Shown piece by piece: positions 7,223 to 15,598 of a DNA stretch of 31,791 nucleotides. Origin of the DNA: Terrisporobacter othiniensis (GTDB lineage: Bacteria; Bacillota; Clostridia; Peptostreptococcales; Peptostreptococcaceae). Made by a program: the position numbers and the translations under genes. Under the pieces are notes generated by a model that searched no databases, was not told where the DNA came from, and was given only the letters and a program-made list of their open reading frames with translations. The first letter of the stretch is position 1; every line of letters begins with the position of its first letter. The DNA lies in contig NZ_JWHR01000044.1 of assembly GCF_000808015.1 (NCBI RefSeq), positions 1-31,791 of the forward strand, written 5' to 3'.

Positions 7223-8362
7223 ATGAAAGCTATTATTAATGGTAAAATACTAACAGAAAATAATATAATTGAAGATAAAATACTTTTATTTGATAATAAA
7301 ATCAGAGGATTTTGTGACAAAATAGAAGAAAATATAGAAATAATAGATGCTAAAGGTCTCTATGTTTCTCCTGGACTTATTGATATACATGTCCATGGCA
7401 GTTGCAATTGTGATGTTATGGATAAGTCTTTAACATCAATAAAAACTATAGGTAATGGTATTAAAACAAACGGTGTCACTTCATTTTTACCTACTACGAT
7501 GACTATGTCAAAAGAAGATATATATGAAGCCCTTGATACAATAAAAAAATCTATAAATATAAAGTATGATGGTGCACAAATTCTTGGTGCTCATTTAGAA
7601 GGTCCATTTATAAATAGTAAATATAAAGGCGCCCAAAGTGATAAATTTATTCAACCACCTAATTTTCCTTTTATAGAAGAATATGTGGATGTAATCAAGA
7701 TAATTTCTTATGCTCCTGAAGTTGATGATAACTTTAATTTCACAAAAGAAATAAAAGATAAAACTGATATAACCTTATCCATAGCTCATACTAATGCCAC
7801 ATATGAAGAGGCTAAACTAGCTATTAAGTTTGGTGCATCAAATATAACTCATTTATTTAATGCAATGACCCCTTTAAATCATAGGGAATTAGGTGTCGTT
7901 GGAGCTGCTCTTACTAGTGATGTTTACTGCGAGATAATTTGCGATAATATTCATGTTAATCCACAGTTATACCAATTTGTATTAAATAATAAAGGTAAAG
8001 ACAAAGTTATCTTAATCACAGATTGCATGAGAGCTGGCTGTATGGCTGATGGAAAATATGATTTAGGTGGCCAAGATGTTTTTGTAAAAGATGGTGCAGC
8101 AAGACTTTCTACTGGTAACCTTGCTGGAAGTGTTTTAAACTTAAATAAAGCAGTTTATAATTTTATAAAAAACACAAATTTATCTATAAATGAAGCAATA
8201 AATTTAGCTTCACTAAACCCTGCTAAATCAATAAATATGGACAAAACAAAGGGTAGTTTAGATATAAACAAAGATGCTGATATAGCTTTATTTGATGATG
8301 AAATGAATTGCTATATGACTATTTCTAACGGAGAAATCATTTTTAACAATTTAGATAAATAA
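7223..8362 (+). CDS. nagA: N-acetylglucosamine-6-phosphate deacetylase
   Basis: A 379-residue amidohydrolase-fold enzyme converting GlcNAc-6-P to GlcN-6-P and acetate in the cytosol. Visible signatures are the metal HxH (H56, H58 in LIDIHVHGS), GAHLEGPF with the catalytic-site Glu, SIAHTNATY and NITHLFNAMTPL with metal or substrate His residues, and LITDCMRAG with the catalytic Asp. Length is typical. It follows nagR by 16 bases with a TTAGGGGG ribosome site and precedes nagB by about 30. It is the shared entry step for GlcNAc-6-P made by the nan and chb pathways here. Confidence 0.95.
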   Translation: MKAIINGKILTENNIIEDKILLFDNKIRGFCDKIEENIEIIDAKGLYVSPGLIDIHVHGSCNCDVMDKSLTSIKTIGNGIKTNGVTSFLPTTMTMSKEDIYEALDTIKKSINIKYDGAQILGAHLEGPFINSKYKGAQSDKFIQPPNFPFIEEYVDVIKIISYAPEVDDNFNFTKEIKDKTDITLSIAHTNATYEEAKLAIKFGASNITHLFNAMTPLNHRELGVVGAALTSDVYCEIICDNIHVNPQLYQFVLNNKGKDKVILITDCMRAGCMADGKYDLGGQDVFVKDGAARLSTGNLAGSVLNLNKAVYNFIKNTNLSINEAINLASLNPAKSINMDKTKGSLDINKDADIALFDDEMNCYMTISNGEIIFNNLDK

Positions 8363-8392
8363 ATATATTATAAAATTTTGGAGGGATACATT

Positions 8393-9163
8393 ATGAGAAT
8401 AATAGTTTGTGAAAACTACGAATTATTAAGTAAAAAAGCAGCACAAATAGTAGGGAGTCAAATGATTTTAGAACCAAAATCTATACTTGGTCTTGCTACT
8501 GGAAGTACTCCAGTTGGAATGTATAAAAATTTAATAAAAATGTATGAAGAAGGATTAATTGACTTCTCAAAAATTAAAACATTTAACTTAGATGAATATT
8601 ATAAACTTCCTATAGATAATAACCAAAGTTATCATTACTTTATGGATGAAAATTTATTTAATCATATAAATATAAATAGAGAAAATATACATATACCAAA
8701 TGGTATGTCAGATGATATAGATACAGAATGTGTTTTATATGATCAAATGATTGATGATAATGGTGGTATAGATATACAAGTTCTAGGAATAGGAAACAAT
8801 GCTCATATAGGGTTTAATGAACCAACTATAAACTTTAACAAAGGAACTCATGTAGTTACTTTAGATGAGTCTACAAGAAAAGCTAATGCAAGATTTTTCA
8901 ATAGTTTAGATGAGGTTCCAACAAAAGCAATTACTATGGGAACAGGTTCAATATTTAAAAGTAAAAAAATAATGCTTTTAGCTAGTGGAAAAAATAAAGC
9001 TGAAGCTATTTATAATACAGTTCATGGAAAAGTTACTCCAGAAGTTCCGTCTTCTATATTACAGTTCCATAAAGATGTAATTCTAATTCTTGATAAAGAA
9101 GCTGCTAGTCTTTTAAATAAAAATGACTATGAATTAATGAGTGAATTTGCAAAAGTAAAATAA
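8393..9163 (+). CDS. nagB: Glucosamine-6-phosphate deaminase
   Basis: A 256-residue enzyme converting GlcN-6-P to fructose-6-P and ammonia. It starts MRIIVCENYELL as family members do; the ATG at 8393 follows TTGGAGGGA, so a slightly upstream in-frame ATG (8378) is not used. Motifs: LGLATGSTPVGMY for phosphate binding, FNLDEYY with the proton-transfer Asp, and GIGNNAHIGFNEP with the ring-opening His (most relatives have GxNGH, so the Asn-Ala here is a small variant). Last gene of nagRAB; a repeat and then a strong terminator follow. Confidence 0.95.
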   Translation: MRIIVCENYELLSKKAAQIVGSQMILEPKSILGLATGSTPVGMYKNLIKMYEEGLIDFSKIKTFNLDEYYKLPIDNNQSYHYFMDENLFNHININRENIHIPNGMSDDIDTECVLYDQMIDDNGGIDIQVLGIGNNAHIGFNEPTINFNKGTHVVTLDESTRKANARFFNSLDEVPTKAITMGTGSIFKSKKIMLLASGKNKAEAIYNTVHGKVTPEVPSSILQFHKDVILILDKEAASLLNKNDYELMSEFAKVK

Positions 9164-9305
9164 AAAAATTCGCTTCGCTCATGTCGTCAAAATTAAGAAG
9201 CATATCGTCAACGATATATCCTCGTTACCACTTCGGATAAATCCGTTACTCAAACGAGTTACCTTCGCTACCGCTTCAGGAAAAGACCTTACTCAAAATT
9301 CGCTT
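9164..9305. repeat. Intergenic repeat, copy B (longest)
   Basis: Starts AAAAAAATTCGCTTCGCTC directly after the nagB stop and ends ACTCAAAATTCGCTT before the terminator. It holds a hairpin ATATCGT (9202-9208) with ACGATAT (9211-9217) and two diverged 24-base units, CTTCGG...TTACTCAAA (9231-9254) and CTTCAGG...TTACTCAAA (9274-9297). Each unit contains a small internal inverted repeat. No ORF. Markedly more C/G than neighbours. Confidence 0.55.
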
Positions 9306-9341
9306 AAAAAAATCAGTAGTCATCGGACTACTGATTTTTTT
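9306..9341. terminator. Bidirectional terminator between nagB and nanR
   Basis: An 11-bp perfect stem (9311-9321 with 9326-9336) and ATCG loop, flanked by A- and T-tracts, ending transcription from both the nag operon and the converging nan operon. Confidence 0.93.
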
Positions 9342-9347
9342 GTATAT

Positions 9348-10166
9348 TTATTCATTGTAAAGAGCATTAATTGTATTGCTGTGTAATTCTTCTTTTCTAA
9401 GTCTATCACTTTGAAGGAAATGAGAATAGAAAATATCAACTATAACTAACACAGGAAACTGTGGAGATATTGCTTTTCCATTTTCTAAGTGCTCTTTAAC
9501 TGCAATAAATAAAATTTCATCACAATAGGTTTTCATTTCTTCATCTTGCTTGGATGTTATCAAGACTACACTAGCCCCTCTATTTGAAGCTTCTTTTAAA
9601 GAGTTTGTTACTTCTTTAGTATTTCCACTAACACTTATTCCAATTACAACGCAATCCTCATCCATTAAAACAGAGTTCATCTTCATTATATGACTATCTG
9701 ATATTGCTTCCATATTAACGCCAAGCCTCATAAGCCTTAACTTCATTTCTTGTGCCACAAGTCCTGAACTTCCTCTTCCATAAGTATAAATTCTCTTTTT
9801 ATTTGAAATAAGTTCCACAACTCTTTGCATTTGCTTTTCATCTATCAATGCATAGCTTTTATTTAAAAGTTCTTGATAAGTATCTAAAACTTGTTTTGTA
9901 TAACTAGCTGTTATATTAGGAGTAGTTTCTTTAAAACTTTGTTTATACACATAGGCAAATTGTCTGTATCCATCAAAACCACATTTTTTTGCAAACCTTG
10001 ATATGGATGCTTCTGAAACAAATAGTGTTTTTGATAAATTTTTAGATGATATATCAACTTCTTCCATATTATATATGAAGAAATCTGCAATAGTTTTTTC
10101 TGAAGGTGTAAAGCTATCATATAATGATTCTATATGAGGTACTATACTTTTTTGATATTCCTTCAT
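9348..10166 (-). CDS. nanR: RpiR-family regulator of sialic acid genes
   Basis: A 272-residue MurR/RpiR-type regulator: an N-terminal HTH_6 domain (1-77, with SEKTIADFFIYN and LFVSEASISRFAKKCGF) and a C-terminal SIS sugar-phosphate isomerase-like domain (about 120-250, with IYTYGRGSSGLVAQ and VVIGISVSGNTKEV). Family members bind phosphosugars; a homologue in Clostridium perfringens called NanR controls nan genes with ManNAc-6-P-type effectors. It is the last gene of the nan operon, 34 bases after nanK, with a GGGGGAG site. It likely acts at the paired palindromes upstream of nanE. Confidence 0.85.
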   Translation of the reverse strand: MKEYQKSIVPHIESLYDSFTPSEKTIADFFIYNMEEVDISSKNLSKTLFVSEASISRFAKKCGFDGYRQFAYVYKQSFKETTPNITASYTKQVLDTYQELLNKSYALIDEKQMQRVVELISNKKRIYTYGRGSSGLVAQEMKLRLMRLGVNMEAISDSHIMKMNSVLMDEDCVVIGISVSGNTKEVTNSLKEASNRGASVVLITSKQDEEMKTYCDEILFIAVKEHLENGKAISPQFPVLVIVDIFYSHFLQSDRLRKEELHSNTINALYNE

Positions 10167-10200
10167 TAATACTCCCCCTTTTTCCTTTTAAATACTTTCA

Positions 10201-11091
10201 TTATCTTTTTTTCTGCATATTTATAAAATTAAAATATGCTCCAAGCATTCCTGCTTTGTTTTCATTTACTGCAAATTCTAACCTTGTTTTATCTCCTATA
10301 AATGGTATTAAGTTTTTATCCATACTACTTCTTATTTTATCATATAAATACTCTCTTTGAGCCATTATACCACCACCAAGAACTACAACTTCTGGATTTA
10401 TTATATAACAAATATTTGCTATTCCTTCTCCCAAAACTTCTGTTAATTCCTCTATAGCCTTTATACAGTCAGGGTCGCCATCTTTAGCTTTATCAAAGAT
10501 ATACTTTCCATTTATATCTTTCTCATCAATATTTTTCATCTCAGCTACCTTTTTAACTAATACACTACTAGCCCCTAGTTTCTGAAAAGTAGATCCCATC
10601 ATGTTCATATATCCCACTTCTCCACCACTTCCAAAAGCTCCATGATAAACTTCATTGTTTATAATAATTGCTCCACCTATACCTGTTCCTATTGTCAAAC
10701 ATAAACTTATCTTGCTTCCCTTAGCTCCACCTGCAAAATGTTCTGCAAGAGCTGCACAGTTCACATCATTTTCAACTTCACAAGGAATATTAAATTTTTC
10801 TTCTAAAGTTGCTTTTATTTTTGTTCCTGTATAATTTGGAATTAATGATGATGCATGAATAATTTCTCCTTTTTCACAATCAACCATGCCAGCTGTAGAA
10901 ATACAAATTCCATCTATTTTATAATTATCTTTATAGTTACTTACTATTTCTACCATTTTACTTAATATATTTTGTCCACCCTTTGAGGCTTCTGTATCCA
11001 TTTCAGCTGTAACCACAAAATCTAATTTTTCACTTATAACTCCATATTTTATGGAAGTTCCTCCTACATCTATACATACATAATTTTTCAT
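10201..11091 (-). CDS. nanK: ROK-family N-acetylmannosamine kinase
   Basis: A 296-residue ROK kinase predicted to phosphorylate ManNAc to ManNAc-6-P with ATP. The phosphate loop CIDVGGTSIKYGVI opens the protein, the catalytic VENDVNCAALAE is near 120, and LTIGTGIGGAI and VVLGGGIM follow. The usual ROK zinc motif (GHxxx then CxCGxxGC) is absent: the segment reads HGAFGSGGEVGYMNMM without cysteines. Zinc-free ROK NanK enzymes are known in Firmicutes such as Staphylococcus aureus. Operon position between nanQ and nanR supports the assignment over a glucokinase. Confidence 0.85.
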   Translation of the reverse strand: MKNYVCIDVGGTSIKYGVISEKLDFVVTAEMDTEASKGGQNILSKMVEIVSNYKDNYKIDGICISTAGMVDCEKGEIIHASSLIPNYTGTKIKATLEEKFNIPCEVENDVNCAALAEHFAGGAKGSKISLCLTIGTGIGGAIIINNEVYHGAFGSGGEVGYMNMMGSTFQKLGASSVLVKKVAEMKNIDEKDINGKYIFDKAKDGDPDCIKAIEELTEVLGEGIANICYIINPEVVVLGGGIMAQREYLYDKIRSSMDKNLIPFIGDKTRLEFAVNENKAGMLGAYFNFINMQKKR

Positions 11092-11119
11092 AAATACGAT
11101 CCTTTCTATATACGAACTT

Positions 11120-11151
11120 AGGGAGTGCAGATAAACTAACCTACACTCCCT
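11120..11151 (-). promoter_or_regulatory. Intercistronic hairpin between nanQ and nanK
   Basis: AGGGAGTG pairs with CACTCCCT and extends through a G-U to 11 bp, with a 10-base loop. No T-tract follows on the minus strand, so it looks like an mRNA stability or processing structure rather than a terminator. Confidence 0.5.
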
Positions 11152-11159
11152 CCTTATAC

Positions 11160-11615
11160 TTATTTTTCAATAATTATTTTAAATATGGCTTTTTTTATTT
11201 TTTGAGAATCTTCTATCTTTACTGCTGTTCTGTGAGCATCATTAGGATAACAAATCAAGAAATCACCTTTTTCAAGTATTACATGACCATTTTTCTCACC
11301 TTCTAAAGGTAAAAAGTCATCTTTTTCAACAAATTCTTTTTCTTCCATATTTTCTATAAAGTTCACATCTATTTGTTCTTTTCCATCTAACATAAGATGC
11401 AAATCTAAATAATTTCTATGAGCTTCCCAAAATCTATTTTCAACATCAGTAGTTTCATATTCAACTATATTTACAAATAAATTATCTCCATCTATTGTAT
11501 GACTGCCTTTTTCATAGTTTAACAAATCATTAGAGGCTGCATATTCAAAACATCTTTTTATATCTGATGGTAAATAGTTGTATTCATTTAAGTTTTTTAT
11601 ATTTCCAAATATCAT
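11160..11615 (-). CDS. nanQ: YhcH/YjgK/YiaL-family protein, probable sialic acid anomerase
   Basis: A 151-residue DUF386 cupin-like protein. The family motifs are visible: EAHRNYLDLHLMLDGKEQI with metal-type Glu and His, and EKGDFLICYPNDAHRT with the C-terminal His. Escherichia coli YhcH (NanQ) was shown to speed interconversion of Neu5Ac anomers, which suits a place between the transporter and kinase genes. It begins 12 bases after nanT with an AGGAGG site. No signal peptide, so cytosolic. Confidence 0.82.
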   Translation of the reverse strand: MIFGNIKNLNEYNYLPSDIKRCFEYAASNDLLNYEKGSHTIDGDNLFVNIVEYETTDVENRFWEAHRNYLDLHLMLDGKEQIDVNFIENMEEKEFVEKDDFLPLEGEKNGHVILEKGDFLICYPNDAHRTAVKIEDSQKIKKAIFKIIIEK

Positions 11616-11627
11616 AGCTACCTCCTA

Positions 11628-13121
11628 TTATTCATAAATTACTGTGTCTCTATTTGGTACAGTATTATCATTTTTTAATTTTCTAGATACATAACTTACT
11701 GGAATTCCTACTATTAGCGATATACCTATTGTAATAATTGAGTAAGACCATATAGATACGTCTGGCATATTATATTTTACAAATATAATTGCTATTGTTG
11801 AAACTGCAAAGGCTACAAAAGCTCCAGTTGAATTAGCAACTTTAGTAAATACACCAAGTACAAATGTACCACCAAGTACTCCAAGTACTAGTCCCATAAA
11901 TCCATTAAACCATTCGTAAGCTGATTTTATTTCTCCATTTGCTAATATCATAGAAACTGCTATTGCAACTATACCAACCCCTAAAGAAACATATTGAGCT
12001 ATTTTAGTTTGTTGTTCAAAACTCATTTCTTTTTTACTTAAACGTTCTTGTATATCTAAAGTCCAGCTTGTTGCCACTGAGTTTAATCCAGTAGATAAAG
12101 TAGATTGAGATGCTGCATAAATTGCTGCAAGTAATATCCCTGTTATACCAACTGGTAATTGGTAAGCTATATAAGATGCAAATATTTGATCTTGTTGAGC
12201 TGTTTGAGCAAGTGCTGGATTTTGTCCATAGAACACATATAAACCAGTTCCTATTAAATAGAATACTGTAGCTATAAATATTGATAAAGCTCCGTTTGTT
12301 AACATCATTTTATTTAATTCTTTTGTATCTGTAGTTGTTGTAAAACGCTGAACTATATCTTGACTTGAGATATAAGAAGAACAAGTATTAAATCCAGCCC
12401 CCACAACTATTAAAAATACACTTGTTTTTAACATATTAGGATCAAATAAAGCCTCTTCTGCGCCTATAAATTTACCTTGTTTTAAAGTTTCAAACACTGC
12501 TCCTGCTCCACCATCAATACTAATTAATAAATAAACTAGAGCAAACGTTACCCCTACTAAAAGTACACTTCCTTGGATAAAATCTGTCCATAAAACAGAT
12601 TTTAACCCTCCTGTATATGAATAAATTATTGCTATTACTCCCATTACTATTATTAATATATTCACATTTATTCCTGTTAAGTTAGCAAGTACCATTGATG
12701 GTAAATACATTATGATTGACATTCTACCTATTTGATATACTATAAACATTAATGCTCCAAGTACCCTTAAAGCCTTACTATCAAATCTTAACTCTAAATA
12801 ATGATAAGCCGTATCTATTCCCAACTTACTATAAATCGGCAAGAAGAACTTTATCGTTATAGGTATAGCTATTAGCATACCTAATTGTGCAAACCATAAT
12901 ATCCAAGTTCCACCATAAGAGTTACCAGCTAGTGATAAAAATGAAATTGGGCTAAGTAACGTTGCGAATATTGAAACACTTGTTACCCACCAAGGAATAG
13001 TTCCATCACCTTTGAAGAACTCTTTTCCTTGCATATCTTTTTTAGAAAAATGCAGCCCTGCAAATAATACTGCTGCTAAATATACTACTAGTATAATAAA
13101 ATCTATTGTGGTAAATCCCAT
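11628..13121 (-). CDS. nanT: Sodium:solute symporter for sialic acid
   Basis: A 497-residue SSS-family transporter with about 13 hydrophobic segments. Recognisable parts are the N-terminal FIILVVYLAAVLFAGLHFSKK, the GKEFFKGDGTIPWWVTSVSIFATLLSPISF segment, and IYSYTGGLKSVLWTDFIQG, which is typical of the family core. SiaT-type symporters take up Neu5Ac with sodium. The substrate is assigned from position inside the nan operon, between nanA and nanQ. Start follows GGGGAGG. A long hairpin lies between nanA and this gene. Confidence 0.85.
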   Translation of the reverse strand: MGFTTIDFIILVVYLAAVLFAGLHFSKKDMQGKEFFKGDGTIPWWVTSVSIFATLLSPISFLSLAGNSYGGTWILWFAQLGMLIAIPITIKFFLPIYSKLGIDTAYHYLELRFDSKALRVLGALMFIVYQIGRMSIIMYLPSMVLANLTGINVNILIIVMGVIAIIYSYTGGLKSVLWTDFIQGSVLLVGVTFALVYLLISIDGGAGAVFETLKQGKFIGAEEALFDPNMLKTSVFLIVVGAGFNTCSSYISSQDIVQRFTTTTDTKELNKMMLTNGALSIFIATVFYLIGTGLYVFYGQNPALAQTAQQDQIFASYIAYQLPVGITGILLAAIYAASQSTLSTGLNSVATSWTLDIQERLSKKEMSFEQQTKIAQYVSLGVGIVAIAVSMILANGEIKSAYEWFNGFMGLVLGVLGGTFVLGVFTKVANSTGAFVAFAVSTIAIIFVKYNMPDVSIWSYSIITIGISLIVGIPVSYVSRKLKNDNTVPNRDTVIYE

Positions 13122-13161
13122 ATTATTTTCCTCCCCTAAGAGTATTTATCAATATATTTTA

Positions 13162-13200
13162 GGGAAAAGTATTTATTTAAATTTAGCTAATACTTTTCCT
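13162..13200 (-). promoter_or_regulatory. Intercistronic hairpin between nanA and nanT
   Basis: GGAAAAGTATT (13163-13173) pairs perfectly with AATACTTTTCC (13189-13199), with a 15-base AT-rich loop. There is no run of T after it on the minus strand, so attenuation, differential mRNA stability or an internal site are options. Confidence 0.5.
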
Positions 13201-13236
13201 TTAACTTTGCTTTAACTATTCATTAAATAACTATCT

Positions 13237-14124
13237 TTATTTTACATATTTATCAAATATATTTTTAGCTTCTTCTACTTGAGCATCTGTAGTTAAAGCC
13301 ATTGGCTTACGACAGTATCCTGCGTCTACACCACTTAATTTTAATAACTCTTTTAATGTTGCATATAATCCATTTGAAAGGATAGCACTTATTAAATCAT
13401 TAGTTACATGTTGTATTTCTCTAGCTTCTTCTATTTTACCTTCTTTAGCTAAATCGAATATTTGTCTAGCTCTTATACCATTTACGTTGAATGTAGATCC
13501 TATAGCTCCATCTACACCAAGTACTGTAGCAGGTAACATCATTTCATCAAATCCTGCATATATTAAATGATTTGGATAAGCTTTTCTTAGTCTTTCTAAT
13601 AAGTAGAAATCTGCTGCTGTGAATTTAACACCTATTATTTTTTCATTTTCAAATAATTCCCCAAATTGCTCAACACTCATATCAACTCCTGTTAAGAATG
13701 GTATAGAGTATATTATTAATCTGTTATCTACACTATCTATTATTGTGTTGTAGTAATCCTTTATTTCATTGAATGAGAATTTATAGTAGAATGGTGTAAC
13801 TGCTGATATAGCATCATATCCTAATTCTGTAGCAAACTTAGCTAATTCTACTGATTCATATACATTTATAGATCCAACTTGAGCTATTAATTTTATTTCA
13901 TTTTTTGCTTCGTCTTTTGCTATTTCAAATATTTGTTTCTTTTCTTCAGTTGAAAGCATAAAGTTTTCACCAGTACTTCCTCCCACATATAAACCATCAA
14001 CTTTCATATTGTCTATGTTGTGTCTGATTATTTGACGTACTCCTTTTTCATTTATACTCCCATCTTCATTGTAAGAAACTAAAAGTGCACTAAATATTCC
14101 TCTCATATCTGCGTTATTCATCAT
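13237..14124 (-). CDS. nanA: N-acetylneuraminate lyase
   Basis: A 295-residue TIM-barrel class I aldolase cleaving Neu5Ac to ManNAc and pyruvate. Y139 in LIIYSIPFLTGV and the Schiff-base lysine K167 in IIGVKFTAAD are in place, as are GLYVGGSTGENFMLS for pyruvate carboxylate binding and DEMMLPATVLGVDGAIGST. The FTAADFYLLER segment after the lysine distinguishes sialic acid lyases from dihydrodipicolinate synthase. Start at the first ATG of an ATGATG pair, 9 bases after GGGAGA. Second gene of the operon, after nanE. Confidence 0.95.
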   Translation of the reverse strand: MMNNADMRGIFSALLVSYNEDGSINEKGVRQIIRHNIDNMKVDGLYVGGSTGENFMLSTEEKKQIFEIAKDEAKNEIKLIAQVGSINVYESVELAKFATELGYDAISAVTPFYYKFSFNEIKDYYNTIIDSVDNRLIIYSIPFLTGVDMSVEQFGELFENEKIIGVKFTAADFYLLERLRKAYPNHLIYAGFDEMMLPATVLGVDGAIGSTFNVNGIRARQIFDLAKEGKIEEAREIQHVTNDLISAILSNGLYATLKELLKLSGVDAGYCRKPMALTTDAQVEEAKNIFDKYVK

Positions 14125-14184
14125 AATTTTATCTCCCTTATCTATATATTTTTCTTATATTTTAATTTTTAAATTATTAACATA

Positions 14185-14880
14185 TTATTTCAGCTCATCA
14201 ATAGCATTTATAAACTTTTTAGTTATATTTTGAGGTCTTGTAATTATGGAACCAACTACCACACTATAACTACCTAATTCTAAAACTCTTTTAGCTTTTT
14301 GTGGAGTATCTATATTTCCTTCTGCAATCACCTTATTTGAAACCTTTGAAATTATTTCTCTAAGAATTTCAAAATCGTTTTCCTCAATCCTATCATTTTG
14401 ACTTTGCTTTGTATATCCAACCAAAGTAGTGCCTATATAATCAAATCCAAGTTCATCTGCATGTATTGCTTCTTCTACAGTTGAACAATCTGCCATTAGC
14501 TTTTGATTTGGATATTTTGTTTTTATAGCTTCATAAAATTCATCTAAAGTAACTCCATATGGTCTTAAGTTAGATGTAGCATCTATCGCTATTATCTCTG
14601 GCTTAACTTCCATAAGTTCATCTATTTCTTTCATTGTAGGTGTTATGTACACCTCACAATTTTCATAATCTCTCTTTACTATTCCTATTATAGGAAGATC
14701 AACATTCTTTTGAATTTCTTCTATATCTTCCCTTGTATTAGCACGAATCCCAACTGCTCCGCCTTCTTTGGCAGCCTTAGCCATGCGCCCCATAATAAAA
14801 GAAGAATGTAATGGTTCATGTGGTAATGCTTGACAAGATACAATTAAATTATTTTTTAATTGTTCTAAGTTATCCTTCAT
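14185..14880 (-). CDS. nanE: ManNAc-6-phosphate 2-epimerase
   Basis: A 231-residue TIM-barrel enzyme converting ManNAc-6-P to GlcNAc-6-P. Visible family parts are [26 protein letters not shown] at the start, [20 protein letters not shown] with the catalytic Lys, [27 protein letters not shown] and [10 protein letters not shown] with the catalytic Glu. It is the first gene of the nan operon, with GAAGGAGAAAGAG before its ATG, and so lies next to the promoter with the RpiR-type palindromes. Confidence 0.95.
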   Translation of the reverse strand: MKDNLEQLKNNLIVSCQALPHEPLHSSFIMGRMAKAAKEGGAVGIRANTREDIEEIQKNVDLPIIGIVKRDYENCEVYITPTMKEIDELMEVKPEIIAIDATSNLRPYGVTLDEFYEAIKTKYPNQKLMADCSTVEEAIHADELGFDYIGTTLVGYTKQSQNDRIEENDFEILREIISKVSNKVIAEGNIDTPQKAKRVLELGSYSVVVGSIITRPQNITKKFINAIDELK

Positions 14881-14914
14881 ACTCTTTCTCCTTCCCTAAT
14901 TTCATCTTAAATAC

Positions 14915-14943
14915 AGTATATAATTTAAAGAAAATATTTTCAA
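14915..14943 (-). promoter_or_regulatory. Sigma-A promoter of the nan operon
   Basis: TTGAAA (14938-14943) and TATACT (14915-14920) on the minus strand, 17 bp apart, about 35 bases upstream of nanE. The -35 box overlaps the proximal GAAA-N4-TTTC palindrome. Confidence 0.7.
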
Positions 14944-14971
14944 TAAAATTCGTTTTTTAGAAAGTACTTTC
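14930..14971 (-). promoter_or_regulatory. Paired RpiR-type operators of the nan operon
   Basis: GAAAATATTTTC (14930-14941) and GAAAGTACTTTC (14960-14971) are both perfect 12-base palindromes with centres 30 bp apart, close to three helical turns. The first covers the -35 box, the second is upstream. GAAA-N4-TTTC fits motifs reported for RpiR/MurR regulators, and nanR is in the operon. 14972-15057 is AT-rich without further structure. Confidence 0.6.
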
Positions 14972-15057
14972 ATTAAAAAATATATTATTATGCTGAATCA
15001 TTATATTTTTACACTTATTTATCTTATTTTATATAAATAAATGTATTTTCTTGCAGT

Positions 15058-15157
15058 AAAAAATTCGCTTCGCTTGAGCGACGTGTCGGCGAAACACTTT
15101 AAGCCATTGAGTGAGCGCTCCACTTCATATCACCAACGGCTTCGCCCGTTGCTCAAA
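15058..15157. repeat. Intergenic repeat, copy C
   Basis: AAAAAATTCGCTTCGCTTGAG, then TTCGC (15069-15073) with GCGAA (15089-15093) enclosing CGAC (15079-15082) with GTCG (15085-15088), then ACACTTTA, then CAACGG (15134-15139) with CCGTTG (15146-15151), then GCTCAAA. This is the best-preserved copy and the structural match to copy A. It lies between the nan promoter and the chb terminator. Confidence 0.6.
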
Positions 15158-15214
15158 TAACAAAGTTGGAAATTATACGTTATCAACATAACAAATAACA
15201 TATAATTTCCTTAT

Positions 15215-15257
15215 AAAGTAAAAAGAAACCTACTCTGAGTAGATTCCTTTTTACTTT
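15215..15257 (-). terminator. Terminator of the chb operon
   Basis: Arms AAAGTAAAAAG and CTTTTTACTTT pair perfectly, and the stem continues with mismatches through CTACT/AGTAG to a 3-base loop, about 19 bp overall. T-rich bases follow on the minus strand, 13 bases after the chbA stop. Confidence 0.8.
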
Positions 15258-15269
15258 ATATTTAATAAA

Positions 15270-15587
15270 TTACTTTGTATCTAGTCTTTCGTATAAGTCA
15301 ACAAATTCTCCTGCTAGTTGTTGGAATGTCATACTTGTCATTAAGTGATCTTGAGAATGAACTAACATTACACTCATATTAGTTTTTTCTCCACTAGCTT
15401 CTTTTTGAATTAATTCTGTTTGGAATTTGTGAGCTTTTACCATAACTGCCTTAGATTCTTCAAGTTTTTTTCTTGCTATATCTATATTCCCTTTTTTTGC
15501 TTCATCTATTGCTTCAAAAGCTAAACCTTTAGCATCTCCCGCAAACCCTATAATACCAAAAGTTATTTCAATCATTTTTTCATCCAT
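15270..15587 (-). CDS. chbA: PTS lactose/cellobiose-family EIIA (chitobiose type)
   Basis: A 105-residue all-helical EIIA of the Lac family. The active-site H77 lies in MLVHSQDHLM, with the conserved Asp at 80 expected at the trimer axis. It accepts phosphate from HPr and passes it to EIIB. It is the last gene of the operon, 11 bases after chbG, with GGTGGAGA before the start, and a long terminator follows. Substrate is inferred from the deacetylase and GH4 neighbours; cellobiose cannot be ruled out from this gene alone. Confidence 0.9.
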   Translation of the reverse strand: MDEKMIEITFGIIGFAGDAKGLAFEAIDEAKKGNIDIARKKLEESKAVMVKAHKFQTELIQKEASGEKTNMSVMLVHSQDHLMTSMTFQQLAGEFVDLYERLDTK

Positions 15588-15598
15588 ATTATCTCCAC

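Noticed and set aside
9164..9305. CRISPR-like or riboswitch interpretation of the repeat-bearing intergenic DNA
   Set aside because: Only two diverged 24-base units with no regular spacers and no cas genes; it lies after a stop codon rather than before a gene, and matches no riboswitch core I know.
9911..10360. Short frames overlapping nanR and nanK
   Set aside because: They overlap strongly supported genes in other frames and have no family features.
14930..14941. Reading the nan palindrome as a CcpA cre site
   Set aside because: It lacks the central CG of cre, and an identical-type palindrome 30 bp away plus a local RpiR regulator fits better.
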